35,071 nucleotides of DNA. Origin: a gamma proteobacterium L18 (GTDB lineage Bacteria > Pseudomonadota > Gammaproteobacteria > Pseudomonadales > Pseudomonadaceae). Below are positions 24,363 through 32,319 of this stretch, one piece after another; position 1 is the first letter of the stretch; each line of letters begins with the position of its first letter. The DNA is taken from contig KI547175.1 of NCBI GenBank assembly GCA_000497835.1, forward strand, positions 74,717-109,787. The letters are read 5' to 3'. The notes below the pieces were generated by a model. The model was not told the DNA's origin and ran no database searches. It was given only the letters and a program-made list of their open reading frames with translations. Made by a program: the position numbers and the translations under genes.

Positions 24363-24532
24363 TTCCCGAGCTTTGCTCGGTCCCACACCTTTCGCGGCAG
24401 TGGTGTCATTAAGGCAAAGCATTCAGCCCTTGGAGGCACCACAGAAAGTTCTGCAGTGCCTCCAAAAGCTAAGAGCTTTGCCTCATTGACACCACTGCCG
24501 CGAAAGGTGTGGGACCGAGCAAAGCTCGGGAA
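24363..24532. repeat. 170-base nested palindrome with perfect 46-base arms
   Basis: Bases 24363-24408 and 24487-24532 are exact inverted copies over 46 bases. They start with TTCCCGAGCTTTGCTCGG, then TCCCACACC, then TTTCGCGGCAGTGGTGTCA. Inside are two further stems, AGGCAAAGC/GCTTTGCCT (24412-24420, 24475-24483) and TGGAGGCAC/GTGCCTCCA (24431-24439, 24456-24464), and CAGAA/TTCTG at the tip. The outer part matches the REP type at 18923 and 29498. It lies between the LysR and MFS genes, convergent to both. Confidence 0.92.
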
Positions 24533-24541
24533 GCAGCCACC

Positions 24542-25873
24542 TCAGACTTCGAGGCGTTTCACCTCACCCAGCAACAGCAGATAAGCCAGTGCCCCGGCCA
24601 ACGCCACCGCACCGATAAACCACAGCGCCCCCACGAACGAGCCACTGCTGGACACGATAAAGCCAATCACCAGTGGGGTGCTGATACCCGCCAAACCCGT
24701 CACCAGGTTGAACACCCCGGCGCTCAAGCCAATCAGCTTCTTTGGTGCGATATCGGAAATCACGGTCCAGCCTAACCCCACCATGCCCTGGCCAAAGAAC
24801 GCCAGCGACAGGATGGCGATCACTGCCTGGTCGCTCTGCACATAGTTGGCCGCCACGATGCAGCTGGCCATCAGCAGGCCGGCGATGATTGGCAGCTTGC
24901 GGCCCAGGCTGGCGTTGCCGGTGCGCTGGATCAGGCGGTCAGAGAACCAGCCGCCCAGCATCACCCCGCAACCGGCGGCAATGAAAGGCAGCACGGCGAA
25001 GAAGCCCATCTTCATCCAGCCCATGTGGCGCTCGGTGGACAGGTAGGTGGGGAACCAGGTCAGGAAGAACACCAGTGTCGAGTTGCCGGCGAACTGGCCC
25101 AGGCAGGCACCCCAGATCTGCCGGTAACCCAGCAAAGTGCGCAGGCTTTTCCACGAGAACGGGGTTTTCTTCTCTTCCTTGGGCGCCAGGCCGCCACCGG
25201 CTTCGATGTAGTCCAGTTCTGCCTGGTTGACCTTGGTGCACTCATGAGGCTCGCGGTAGCGCAGCTTCCACACCACGGCAAACACCAGGCCGATGATGCC
25301 GGTCAGCACGAACAGCGAGCGCCAGCCGTAGTGAGCCAGCAGCACAAACAGCAGGGGGCTCAAGAAGGCCAGGCCGATGTACTCGCCTACGGTGTAGATA
25401 CTGGTGGCGCGGGCGCGCTCCTGCTGCGGGAACCAGGTGGCCACCACACGGCTGTTGGTGGGGAAGCAGGTGGCTTCACTCACGCCTAGCAGCAGGCGCA
25501 GACCGATCAGCGAGGCAAACCCGGAGACCAGGCCATGCAGCAGCGTGGTCAACGACCAGGCGCTGGCGGCGACGAAATAGGTCTTGCCGCTGCCGAAGCG
25601 ATCGAGCAGGGCGCCACCGGGTACCTGGGCCAGCACGTAGCTCCAGGCAAAGGCAGAAAACATCACGCCCATCAGCGCCGGATCAATGCCCAGCTCTGTG
25701 GTCATGGTGGGCGCGGCAATCCCGAGGATGCTGCGGTCCAGGTAATTGATGATGGTACCAATCGCCAGCAAGGTCAGAATGACAAAGCGGGCACGGCTGG
25801 GGCGCACGGCAGAGGCAGCAGCGGAACGAGTCGCGGAGGCGATCGTCACTGCACCCGAATGGTTATCAGGCAT
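24542..25873 (-). CDS. MFS transporter, anion:cation symporter (ACS) family
   Basis: A 443-residue, 12-helix transporter of the ACS family, the group that includes glucarate, galactonate, hexuronate and phthalate carriers. Signatures are INYLDRSILGIAAP in helix 1, GGALLDRFGSGKT in the first loop and RLLLGVSEATCFPTNSRVVA in helix 4. The loop after helix 6 is long (THKV region, KEEKKTPFSWKSLRTLL). The ATG at 25873 gives MPDNHSGAVTI. It is divergent from the AraC gene at 26118. A possible IclR/PcaR-like site lies about 80 bases upstream. The substrate, a sugar acid or aromatic acid, is not decided; it is not the GalT type, which belongs to a different subfamily. Confidence 0.87.
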   Translation of the reverse strand: MPDNHSGAVTIASATRSAAASAVRPSRARFVILTLLAIGTIINYLDRSILGIAAPTMTTELGIDPALMGVMFSAFAWSYVLAQVPGGALLDRFGSGKTYFVAASAWSLTTLLHGLVSGFASLIGLRLLLGVSEATCFPTNSRVVATWFPQQERARATSIYTVGEYIGLAFLSPLLFVLLAHYGWRSLFVLTGIIGLVFAVVWKLRYREPHECTKVNQAELDYIEAGGGLAPKEEKKTPFSWKSLRTLLGYRQIWGACLGQFAGNSTLVFFLTWFPTYLSTERHMGWMKMGFFAVLPFIAAGCGVMLGGWFSDRLIQRTGNASLGRKLPIIAGLLMASCIVAANYVQSDQAVIAILSLAFFGQGMVGLGWTVISDIAPKKLIGLSAGVFNLVTGLAGISTPLVIGFIVSSSGSFVGALWFIGAVALAGALAYLLLLGEVKRLEV

Positions 25874-25946
25874 GGGGTGATTCTCGTCTTTGTAGTTGTT
25901 GCGGGCAGGCTATTGAAGGCCTTGGGCAGGGTCAAGACAAAATGTA

Positions 25947-25968
25947 CGAACCAGTTCGATGATCGGTC
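25947..25968. promoter_or_regulatory. Palindromic operator candidate, IclR/PcaR-like
   Basis: CGAACCAGTTCG is a perfect 12-base palindrome (25947-25958). Overlapping it, GTTCGATGATCGGTC resembles the recalled PcaR site GTTCGATAATCGCAC at 12 of 15 positions. It lies about 80 bases before the ACS transporter start. Palindromes ACCTGTAAAGGT (26004-26015) and AAGAATTCTT (26017-26026) are nearby. Confidence 0.35.
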
Positions 25969-26117
25969 GCCAAAACGCTCTGCGTCGGGGTGGCGCACTA
26001 TATACCTGTAAAGGTTAAGAATTCTTCATCTGGCGGGCCATCCGGCGAACCGCTACTGGCGGCCGCAAGAGGGGATGGTTACCCTGTGCGATCGTCACCT
26101 GCCGCGCTGTACACACC

Positions 26118-26894
26118 ATGGCCATCGCCGCCCCACCTGACCTGAGCAACCTCGACATTCCTGTCCAGCCACTGTCGCGCACTTATCCGCGCGGGTTGTT
26201 CGTGGAACCTCATCAGCACGTGTGGGGGCAGTTGCTGTACGCGGTCAGCGGGGTGATGTGGGTGGAAACACCGACTGAGGCGCTGGTGGTGCCGCCCCAG
26301 CGCGCGGTGTGGCTGCCGCCGGGCGTGCCCCATGGCATTCGCGTGGTCAGCGACCTGCAGATGCGCAATATCTACCTGCGCCCGGCCATTGCCGCCACCC
26401 TCGACACCCAGGTGCAGGTGCTGGAGGTGGGCAGCCTGCTGCGCGAGCTGATCTTGACCCTGGTGGCCCACGAACAGGGCCGCCAGGGCGAGTATTACCA
26501 GGCGCTGGCGCAACTGGCCGTGCTGGAACTGCACAAGGCCGGCCGCAGCGCCCTGCGCGTACCGATGCCGGCAGCCTCCGACCGGCGCTTGATGAACCTG
26601 TGCCAGGCGGTGATGGCGCAGCCGTCGCTGAGCATTTCCTTCGAGCAGCATGCCGACCAGGCGGGGGCCAGCGTGCGCACCTTGTCGCGGTTGTTCCAGG
26701 CCAGCCTGGGCATGGGGTTTGCCGAATGGCGGCGGCAGGTGCAGTTGGCCACCGCGGCCGCCGAGTTGATCCAGGGCGTGCCCGTCAGCGTCATCGCCCG
26801 CAGCCTGGGCTATTCGCCCAGCAGTTTCAGCGACATGTTCAAGCGCGCGCTGGGCGTGGCGCCTTCGCAGTTTGTGGGGCTCCGCACTCTGTAG
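26118..26894 (+). CDS. AraC-family transcriptional regulator
   Basis: A 258-residue regulator with an N-terminal cupin-type sensing domain (about 30-110; EPHQHVWGQLLYAVSGVMWV and PPGVPHGIRVV) and a C-terminal AraC DNA-binding domain with two helix-turn-helix units (about 155-255; ISFEQHADQAGASVRTLSRLF and GVPVSVIARSLGYSPSSFSD). The ATG at 26118 has no obvious ribosome binding site, so translation may be weak or the start mis-set. It is divergent from the ACS transporter across 244 bases and probably regulates it. The layout matches the NimR-like subgroup, which often sits next to an MFS gene. Confidence 0.88.
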   Translation: MAIAAPPDLSNLDIPVQPLSRTYPRGLFVEPHQHVWGQLLYAVSGVMWVETPTEALVVPPQRAVWLPPGVPHGIRVVSDLQMRNIYLRPAIAATLDTQVQVLEVGSLLRELILTLVAHEQGRQGEYYQALAQLAVLELHKAGRSALRVPMPAASDRRLMNLCQAVMAQPSLSISFEQHADQAGASVRTLSRLFQASLGMGFAEWRRQVQLATAAAELIQGVPVSVIARSLGYSPSSFSDMFKRALGVAPSQFVGLRTL

Positions 26895-27195
26895 CAGCGG
26901 CGGTCAGGTCGCGTCACAGGCAACGCTGACTGGCTGAACCACCGCGGCGCCTCTGACGCAGCCTTCGGCAGCTACACCCCTCTGTGGGAGCGGGTTCTAC
27001 CCGCGAAAAGAACACCGCGTAATACCTGGCACCCTGTGGCGTCCGTTTCGCGGGTAGAACCCGCTCCCACATAGACAGTTGCTGCTACAGAGGCGGGGCT
27101 TGCGGCGGCGCTCTGTCCGACAGGATGAACTAGTTGGCCGGAACCCCTCGCCAACCGGCCATAGACTGCCTGCCATCATCCCGACGGAGTCCCCT
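26895..27195. other. Intergenic region with REP pair
   Basis: This 301-base region between the AraC and oxidoreductase genes holds the REP pair at 26983-27071 and a GC-rich flank. No gene is seen, and no clear terminator. Confidence 0.6.
26983..27071. repeat. REP pair (head-to-head palindrome)
   Basis: TGTGGGAGCGGGTTCTACCC plus GCGAAA (26983-27008) faces its exact inverted copy (27046-27071), with 37 bases between. A common pseudomonad REP type, with GCGGGTTCTACCCGC as the inner palindrome. Confidence 0.9.
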
Positions 27196-28155
27196 ATGAA
27201 AGCGCTGCAATTCAACCGCACCGGCGACCTGACTCACCTGCAGGTGGTCGATCTGCCCGCTCCCGTCCCCGCCGCCCGCCAGGTGCTGGTCGAGGTGAAA
27301 GCCGCTGGCCTGAACCCCAGCGACGTCAAGAACGTGCTGGGCCGCTTCCCTTACACTACGTTGCCACGGGTGCCAGGCCGCGATTTCGCAGGCGTTGTGG
27401 TCCAAGGCCCGGAGCACTTGCTGGGCCAGGCCGTATGGGGTACCGGCAGCGACCTGGGCTTCAAGCACGATGGCAGCCATGCCCAGTACCTGACCGTGCC
27501 TGCCGACGGTGTGGCGCTCAAACCCCAGCAGTTGAGCTTCACCCAGGCCGCCAGCCTGGGCGTGCCCTATACCACCGCCTGGGACGCGGTCGAGCGCAGT
27601 CAGGTGAAACAGGGCACGCGTTTCCTGGTACTGGGCGCCAATGGCGCGGTCGGCACCGCCGCCCTGGCCCTGGCCCGCGTGCGCGGCGCCGAGGTGCTGG
27701 CGGCGGTGCGCCGCCCCGAACAGGCCACGGCCTTGAAGGCGCAGGGGTATGAAGCCATTTTGCTGGACCAGGCCGACACCCTGGCTGCCCAGGTAGAGGC
27801 CGTGTTCCCTGGCGGCGCCGAAGTGATCTTCGACACCACGGGCTTCTGGCTGCCGGCGGCAGTGACGGCCCTGGCCACCTTCGGCCGTATCGCCATCATC
27901 GCTGCGCCGGTCAACGGCCTGGTGGAGTTCTCGGCACTGGGGTTGTACCGCAAGGGTGGTTCGCTGGTGGGGGTGAACAGTCTGCTGTACAACTGCGCGG
28001 CGTGCGCGCGCATGCTGGAGCAGTTCGGGCGTCACTTCGACAATGGCACCTTGCCACTGCCGGTGGACCTGCTGGAAGTGCCGTTGACCGAAGGCCTGGC
28101 CGCCTACGCCGCCGTCAACGGCGGCAGTAGCCAGAAGGTCATCCTGGTGCCTTGA
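27196..28155 (+). CDS. Zinc-independent MDR oxidoreductase (quinone-oxidoreductase-like)
   Basis: A 319-residue medium-chain dehydrogenase/reductase of the quinone oxidoreductase type, using NADPH. The N-terminal GroES-like domain has AAGLNPSDVKNVLGRFPY and the Rossmann motif is FLVLGANGAVGTAALALARVRG. The zinc-binding cysteines of classical alcohol dehydrogenases are missing, so it reduces quinones, enones or similar without zinc. The ATG at 27196 follows GGAG; the longer frame from 27079 is intergenic. A single gene between REP pairs; no partner suggests its substrate. Confidence 0.88.
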   Translation: MKALQFNRTGDLTHLQVVDLPAPVPAARQVLVEVKAAGLNPSDVKNVLGRFPYTTLPRVPGRDFAGVVVQGPEHLLGQAVWGTGSDLGFKHDGSHAQYLTVPADGVALKPQQLSFTQAASLGVPYTTAWDAVERSQVKQGTRFLVLGANGAVGTAALALARVRGAEVLAAVRRPEQATALKAQGYEAILLDQADTLAAQVEAVFPGGAEVIFDTTGFWLPAAVTALATFGRIAIIAAPVNGLVEFSALGLYRKGGSLVGVNSLLYNCAACARMLEQFGRHFDNGTLPLPVDLLEVPLTEGLAAYAAVNGGSSQKVILVP

Positions 28156-28184
28156 CCCATAACGGGGCTGAAACCTCATTGCCT

Positions 28185-28244
28185 GCATCGCGACTAAAGT
28201 CGGCTCCTACGCCATCGGTGTAGGAGCCGGCCTTGGCCGCGATG
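28185..28244. repeat. REP pair (head-to-head palindrome)
   Basis: CATCGCGACTAAAGTCGGCT plus CCTAC faces GTAGGAGCCGGCCTTGGCCG plus CGATG as an imperfect inverted copy. It shares outer and inner sequences with the pair at 238-301. Confidence 0.8.
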
Positions 28245-28273
28245 ACGTCAGTGCAAGCGCTGCTGATGTAGGG

Positions 28274-28357
28274 TTATCCACGCGAATTGATGAGGAACGC
28301 CGCCAGCGCCAGCAGCGGAATCGCGCAGCCCACCTTCAGGATCAAGCCCACCCCCCC
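28274..28357 (-). other. Out-of-frame last helix of the MFS gene and its G7 run
   Basis: Bases 28351-28357 are C on the + strand (G7 on the coding strand). Downstream in the shifted frame lie 20 or so residues of strongly hydrophobic sequence, then NSRG and TAA at 28274-28276. This is the lost C-terminal helix of the transporter. Confidence 0.8.
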
Positions 28358-29463
28358 GCCTCATACAGGCTGCTGGCAATCGCCGACCCCACCGCACCGC
28401 CAACAAAAATACTGGTCACGTACAGCGCATTCAATCGCGCCCGGCTGCTGGCATCCAGGCCGTAAATGATGCGCTGGCCCAATACCATGTTCATCTGCAC
28501 CGCAAAATCCAGCAGCACCCCGGTCAGCGCCAGGGCAATCACGCTATAGCCTGGCAACAGCAACGAGGTGGTAAAACTCAGCGGCGCCAACACCATGGCC
28601 ACCAGCGAGGCACGCCGGGTATGACCGGCATCTGCCAGGCGTCCGGCGATGGGCGCGGCAATGGCCCCGATGGCACCCACCAGGGCGAAAATGGCGATCT
28701 GGCTTTGGGTCAGTCCATGCACCCGTGACAGTTCCAACGGCACCGCCGTCCAGAACAGGCTGAACGTGGCAAACATCATCGCCTGATAGAACGAGCGCTG
28801 ACGCAGCAGCGCGTGGCGACGTACCAAGGTGCCCAGGGAGGCCAGCAACTGGCCGTAGCTGGCGCTGTGATCCGGCTGGCGATACGGGATGGTGCGCGCC
28901 ATCACCAGGGTAATCGCCACCATCACCACCGCCGCCACATAGAACACCGCGCGCCAGCCAAAGTGGTCGGCAATCACGCTGGCCAGCGGCCGGGCCAGGA
29001 GGATGCCCACCAGCAGCCCGCCCATGATGCTGCCCACCACGCGCCCGCGCGAGGACTCATCGGCCATGTGCGCGGCCAGGGGAATCAGCATCTGCACCGA
29101 CACCGAGCTGAAGCCGATCAGCAGCGAGACGATCAGGAACACACTGGGCTGGTGGCTCAGCGCCGCGCCGATCAGGCTGAGCACCGCCAGCAGGGTGGTG
29201 GCCAGCATCAGCTTGCGGTTTTCCAGCAGGTCGGCCAGGGGCACCAGGAAGAAAATGCCGGCGGCGTAGCCGATCTGCGTCAGCGACACGATCAGGCTGG
29301 CGCCATGGGCCGACAAGTCGATGTCCGGGGCGATCAGCTCGATAATGGGCTGGGCGTAGTAGATGTTGGCGACGATGGCGCCGCAGCAGAAGGCGAACAG
29401 CGCCACCATGGCGCGGGTCATGGTGGGGTGCTGGGTGGGCAAAGGCTCGTTCAGGCTGGTCAT
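28342..29463 (-). CDS. MFS transporter with C-terminus lost by frameshift
   Basis: A DHA1-like (drug:H+ antiporter-type) MFS protein. As read, it is 373 residues from the ATG at 29463 (MTSLNEPLPTQHPTMTRAMV) and ends abruptly at EAGGWA. Eleven helices are visible. Just after the G7 run at 28351-28357 (- strand) the frame is lost; in the next frame the sequence continues ILKVGCAIPLLALAAFLI to a stop at 28274, clearly the missing last helix. One added G restores about 396 residues, the family norm. Loop motif LVPLADLLENRKL is intact. So it is either a true frameshift (broken or phase-variable) or a sequencing error. An upstream start at 29532 lies in a REP and is rejected. Confidence 0.82.
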   Translation of the reverse strand: MTSLNEPLPTQHPTMTRAMVALFAFCCGAIVANIYYAQPIIELIAPDIDLSAHGASLIVSLTQIGYAAGIFFLVPLADLLENRKLMLATTLLAVLSLIGAALSHQPSVFLIVSLLIGFSSVSVQMLIPLAAHMADESSRGRVVGSIMGGLLVGILLARPLASVIADHFGWRAVFYVAAVVMVAITLVMARTIPYRQPDHSASYGQLLASLGTLVRRHALLRQRSFYQAMMFATFSLFWTAVPLELSRVHGLTQSQIAIFALVGAIGAIAAPIAGRLADAGHTRRASLVAMVLAPLSFTTSLLLPGYSVIALALTGVLLDFAVQMNMVLGQRIIYGLDASSRARLNALYVTSIFVGGAVGSAIASSLYEAGGWA

Positions 29464-29497
29464 TGGCGGACTCTGGAGGCGTGGGACCGGTGGCGCC

Positions 29498-29562
29498 TGC
29501 TTCCCGAGCTTCGCCCGGTCCCACAGATGCACAACACTGTGGGACCGGGCGAAGCTCGGGAA
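29498..29562. repeat. REP pair (head-to-head palindrome)
   Basis: TTCCCGAGCTTCGCCCGGTC plus CCACAG faces its inverted copy about ten bases later. Same REP type as 18923-19000 and the outer arms of 24363-24532. Confidence 0.88.
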
Positions 29563-29661
29563 ACGGGCGCCGCCGATCCAGGATCAATCAAGGTGACAAG
29601 GCTAAGCTGATGGCAGCCCGCAGGCCAGAGCCTTCGGGTTAATAGTGACCATGCCTGGAAG

Positions 29662-29674
29662 CGATAAACAAAAA
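29662..29674 (+). promoter_or_regulatory. Candidate gal operator upstream of galA
   Basis: CGATAAACAAAAA, identical to 32223-32235 upstream of galB, on the same strand, 93 bases before the galA start (81 would be the gap after trimming the leader); the galB copy lies 84 bases before its start. A TATAAC -10 candidate follows at 29684. Confidence 0.4.
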
Positions 29675-29767
29675 CGACCCCTCTATAACCATTACACAGA
29701 CGACGCTGGCCACGCCCTGGGTTAGCCTGCCTCATCACAAGAATTTCATCAGCGAGCAGAGGTTTGC

Positions 29768-31024
29768 ATGGCGCGCATCATTGGCGGTCTCGCCGTTTCC
29801 CACACGCCTACCATCGGTTTTGCCGTAGACCACAACAAGCAGCAAGAGGCGGCTTGGGCACCGATTTTCAAGGACTTCGAACCGATCAAGGCGTGGCTCG
29901 AAGAGAACAAGCCCGATGTGCTGTTCTACATCTTCAACGACCATGTGACCTCGTTCTTCTTCGACCACTACTCGGCCTTCTGCCTGGGCGTAGACGAGCA
30001 ATACGCCGTGGCCGACGAGGGCGGCGGGGTGCGCGCCATTCCGCCTATCGGCGGCCACGCCGAACTGTCGCGGCACATCGGCCGCAGCCTGATGGCCGAT
30101 GAATTCGACATGGCGTTCTTCCGCGACAAACCGGTGGACCACGGCCTGTTCTCGCCCATGTCGGCGCTGATGCCGTTCGACACCCAGTGGCCGGTGCAAG
30201 TGGTGCCCCTGCACGTGGGCGTGCTGCAATTCCCGATCCCCACCGCCAAGCGTTGCTACAAGCTGGGCCAGGCCCTGCGCCGCGCCATCGAAAGCTTCCC
30301 CGAGGACATCAAGGTGGCTGTGGTCGCCACCGGCGGCGTGTCGCACCAGGTGCATGGCGAGCGCTGCGGCTTCAACAACCCGGAGTGGGACGCGCAGTTC
30401 CTCGACCTGCTGGTCAACGACCCGCAGCAACTGACCGAGATCACCCTGGCCGAATACGCCGAGCTGGGCGGCATGGAAGGCTCGGAAGTGATCACCTGGC
30501 TGATCATGCGCGGCGCGCTGTCATCCAACGTCATCAAGCGTCACCAAGGCTACTACCTGCCGTCGATGACCGGCATCGCCACCCTGGTGCTGGAAAACCA
30601 GGCCCGCGAAGTGCCGGTGGACGTGCTGGCGCGTCACCGTGAACACATGGACTACCAGCTCAAGGGCGTGGAAAACCTGCCTGGTACCTATCCGTTCACC
30701 CTGGAACGCAGCCACAAGGGCTACCGCCTGAACAAGTTCCTGCACCAGCTGATCGTGCCCGCGTACCGCGAGCGCTTCCTGGGCGACACCGAGGCGTTGT
30801 TTGAAGAGGCAGGCCTGAGCGAGGAGGAGCGCGATCTGGTGCGCCGCCGCGACTGGCTGGGCCTGTTGCAGTACGGTGTGATTTTCTTCCTGCTGGAGAA
30901 GCTGGGTGCGGTGGTAGGGGTGTCCAACCTGCACATCTACTCGGCGTTCCGCGGCCTGTCGCTGGAAGAGTTCCAGAAAACCCGCAACCAGCAGGTGCTC
31001 TACTCGGTGGCCGGCAAGCGCTGA
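29768..31024 (+). CDS. galA: Gallate dioxygenase
   Basis: GalA is an Fe(II) extradiol ring-cleavage enzyme that opens gallate to 4-oxalomesaconate. The 418-residue product is a fusion of a LigB-like catalytic domain (about 1-280), with likely iron ligands His12 (AVSHTPTIG) and His59 (FNDHV) and a Glu in MEGSEV, and a LigA-like domain (about 285-418; NKFLHQLIVPAYRERF and DWLGLLQYGVIFFLLEKLG). Length and layout match GalA of P. putida. The ATG at 29768 has AGAGG upstream. It is convergent with galR, overlapping by 25 bases, and is alone on its strand until galB. No galP or galT follows it here. Confidence 0.95.
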   Translation: MARIIGGLAVSHTPTIGFAVDHNKQQEAAWAPIFKDFEPIKAWLEENKPDVLFYIFNDHVTSFFFDHYSAFCLGVDEQYAVADEGGGVRAIPPIGGHAELSRHIGRSLMADEFDMAFFRDKPVDHGLFSPMSALMPFDTQWPVQVVPLHVGVLQFPIPTAKRCYKLGQALRRAIESFPEDIKVAVVATGGVSHQVHGERCGFNNPEWDAQFLDLLVNDPQQLTEITLAEYAELGGMEGSEVITWLIMRGALSSNVIKRHQGYYLPSMTGIATLVLENQAREVPVDVLARHREHMDYQLKGVENLPGTYPFTLERSHKGYRLNKFLHQLIVPAYRERFLGDTEALFEEAGLSEEERDLVRRRDWLGLLQYGVIFFLLEKLGAVVGVSNLHIYSAFRGLSLEEFQKTRNQQVLYSVAGKR

Positions 31025-32211
31025 GCCACGGCGGCGCGAATCTGCTCCATCAACGCCTGGGCCGCCGGTGCATGCAGGCCGGCGGCGCGGTAAGTCAGGC
31101 CGATGGGGCGTTCGGTCAGCGGCAGGTCCAACGTCAGCGGCTGCAGTTCGCCGGTGTCGATCTCATGGCCCAGCTGGTGGGCCGACACCGCGGCGATCAT
31201 GTCCGAGCCCAGCAGCAGGCCGCGGATGATCGCCAAGTCCGCACTTTCCACCACCGGCAGCGGCGCATCGATGCCCCAGGCGGCGAACTGACCGTTGAGC
31301 AGGCCCCGTGCCGGGCTGCCGGCACGCGGCAATACCCAGCGCATGCTTTGCAGGTCGGCCGGGCTGATCGGCTGGCCTTGCAGCGGATGATCGCGGCGCG
31401 CGAGCAGCACCATGGCTTCGGTCAGCAGTGCTTCGCCGTGCAGGTCGCTGGCGAAATCCGCCGGGCGCAACGCGCCAAAGACAAAATCCACATCCCCCGC
31501 ACGCAACTCCGAGGCCAGCAATTCGAACGGGCTTTCGTTGGTGGCCACGCGCACGGCCGGGTGGGCGGTGGTCAGGGCGACGATGGCGGCCGGCAGCAGG
31601 CGGCTGCGGCCCAGGGGTAGGGCGCCGACATTGACCGTGCCCTGCAGCGAGCCGCGCAACGCCGCCAGGTCGGCCTCGATGTGGCGCAATTCGTTGAGCG
31701 CACGGCGCAGCGGCGCCAGGATCTCGCTGGCCGCGCGGGTAGGTTGCAGGCCCCGTGACGAGCGCTCGAACAGCAGGCAACCGCTGCCGCCTTCCAGCAC
31801 CTTCAACGCCGCGCTGACGGCGGGTTGGGTCAGGCCGTAGAGGCTGGCCACGGTTTGCATGTGGCGCGTCTGGCACAAGGCGATGAACAGCTCCAGGCGC
31901 CGTGCGTTGAGCAGGTACAACGGCTCGGCCGCATGGCCGGCGACGTTGCCCAGCAGCGCCGGCACGCTCTCCAGTTCCGCCAGGGTGCGCTCGGCCCGGG
32001 CCAGCACGCGCTTGCCTTGGTCGGTCAGCAGCATGCCGCTGGCGTGGCGCTCGAACAGCGGCACGTCCAGGCGTATTTCCAGGTCGCGGATGGCCCGGGT
32101 CACCACCGATTGCGCGCGGTACATCAGGGTGGATGCCCGGGAAATGCTGCCATGCTCGGCCACCCGCACAAAGGCGCGAATCTGTAGCAGGTTTGGCAAT
32201 TCAGCGAGCAT
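31000..32211 (-). CDS. galR: LysR-type regulator of gallate genes, with two HTH domains
   Basis: The regulator of the gal genes, 403 residues, far longer than the usual 300 for LysR proteins. The extra length is a second winged helix: domain one at about 8-66 (LLQIRAFVRVAEHGSISRAS) and domain two at about 104-163 (LELFIALCQTRHMQTVASLY, then TQPAVSAALKVLEGG). The effector domain (about 190-403) starts with GTVNVGALPLGRSRLLPA. The ATG at 32211 with GGGG upstream is used; a TTG at 32232 would add seven residues. It is divergent from galB, and convergent with galA, with which it overlaps by 25 bases. Gene name rests on context in the gal cluster. Confidence 0.9.
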   Translation of the reverse strand: MLAELPNLLQIRAFVRVAEHGSISRASTLMYRAQSVVTRAIRDLEIRLDVPLFERHASGMLLTDQGKRVLARAERTLAELESVPALLGNVAGHAAEPLYLLNARRLELFIALCQTRHMQTVASLYGLTQPAVSAALKVLEGGSGCLLFERSSRGLQPTRAASEILAPLRRALNELRHIEADLAALRGSLQGTVNVGALPLGRSRLLPAAIVALTTAHPAVRVATNESPFELLASELRAGDVDFVFGALRPADFASDLHGEALLTEAMVLLARRDHPLQGQPISPADLQSMRWVLPRAGSPARGLLNGQFAAWGIDAPLPVVESADLAIIRGLLLGSDMIAAVSAHQLGHEIDTGELQPLTLDLPLTERPIGLTYRAAGLHAPAAQALMEQIRAAVAQRLPATE

Positions 32212-32222
32212 GGCAGGCGCCC

Positions 32223-32248
32223 CGATAAACAAAAAGTATACCTAGACT
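32223..32248. promoter_or_regulatory. galR-galB intergenic operator candidates
   Basis: CGATAAACAAAAA (32223-32235), shared exactly with the galA upstream region, runs into AGTATACCTAGACT (32235-32248), an imperfect dyad. It lies in the 108-base galR-galB divergent region, where a LysR regulator would act on both. Confidence 0.45.
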
Positions 32249-32319
32249 AACTGAATGCAATATTCCCCGCCAAGGTCGCGTGACAGGATGAAGTCACTGC
32301 AACCCCACTGGAGTCCACC

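Larger units (their letters stand above)
29464..29767. other. Divergent region between MFS gene and galA
   Basis: A 304-base region. It holds the REP pair at 29498-29562, the 13-base motif CGATAAACAAAAA at 29662-29674 shared with the galB upstream region, and a TATAAC -10 candidate at 29684-29689. No gene is seen. Confidence 0.6.
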
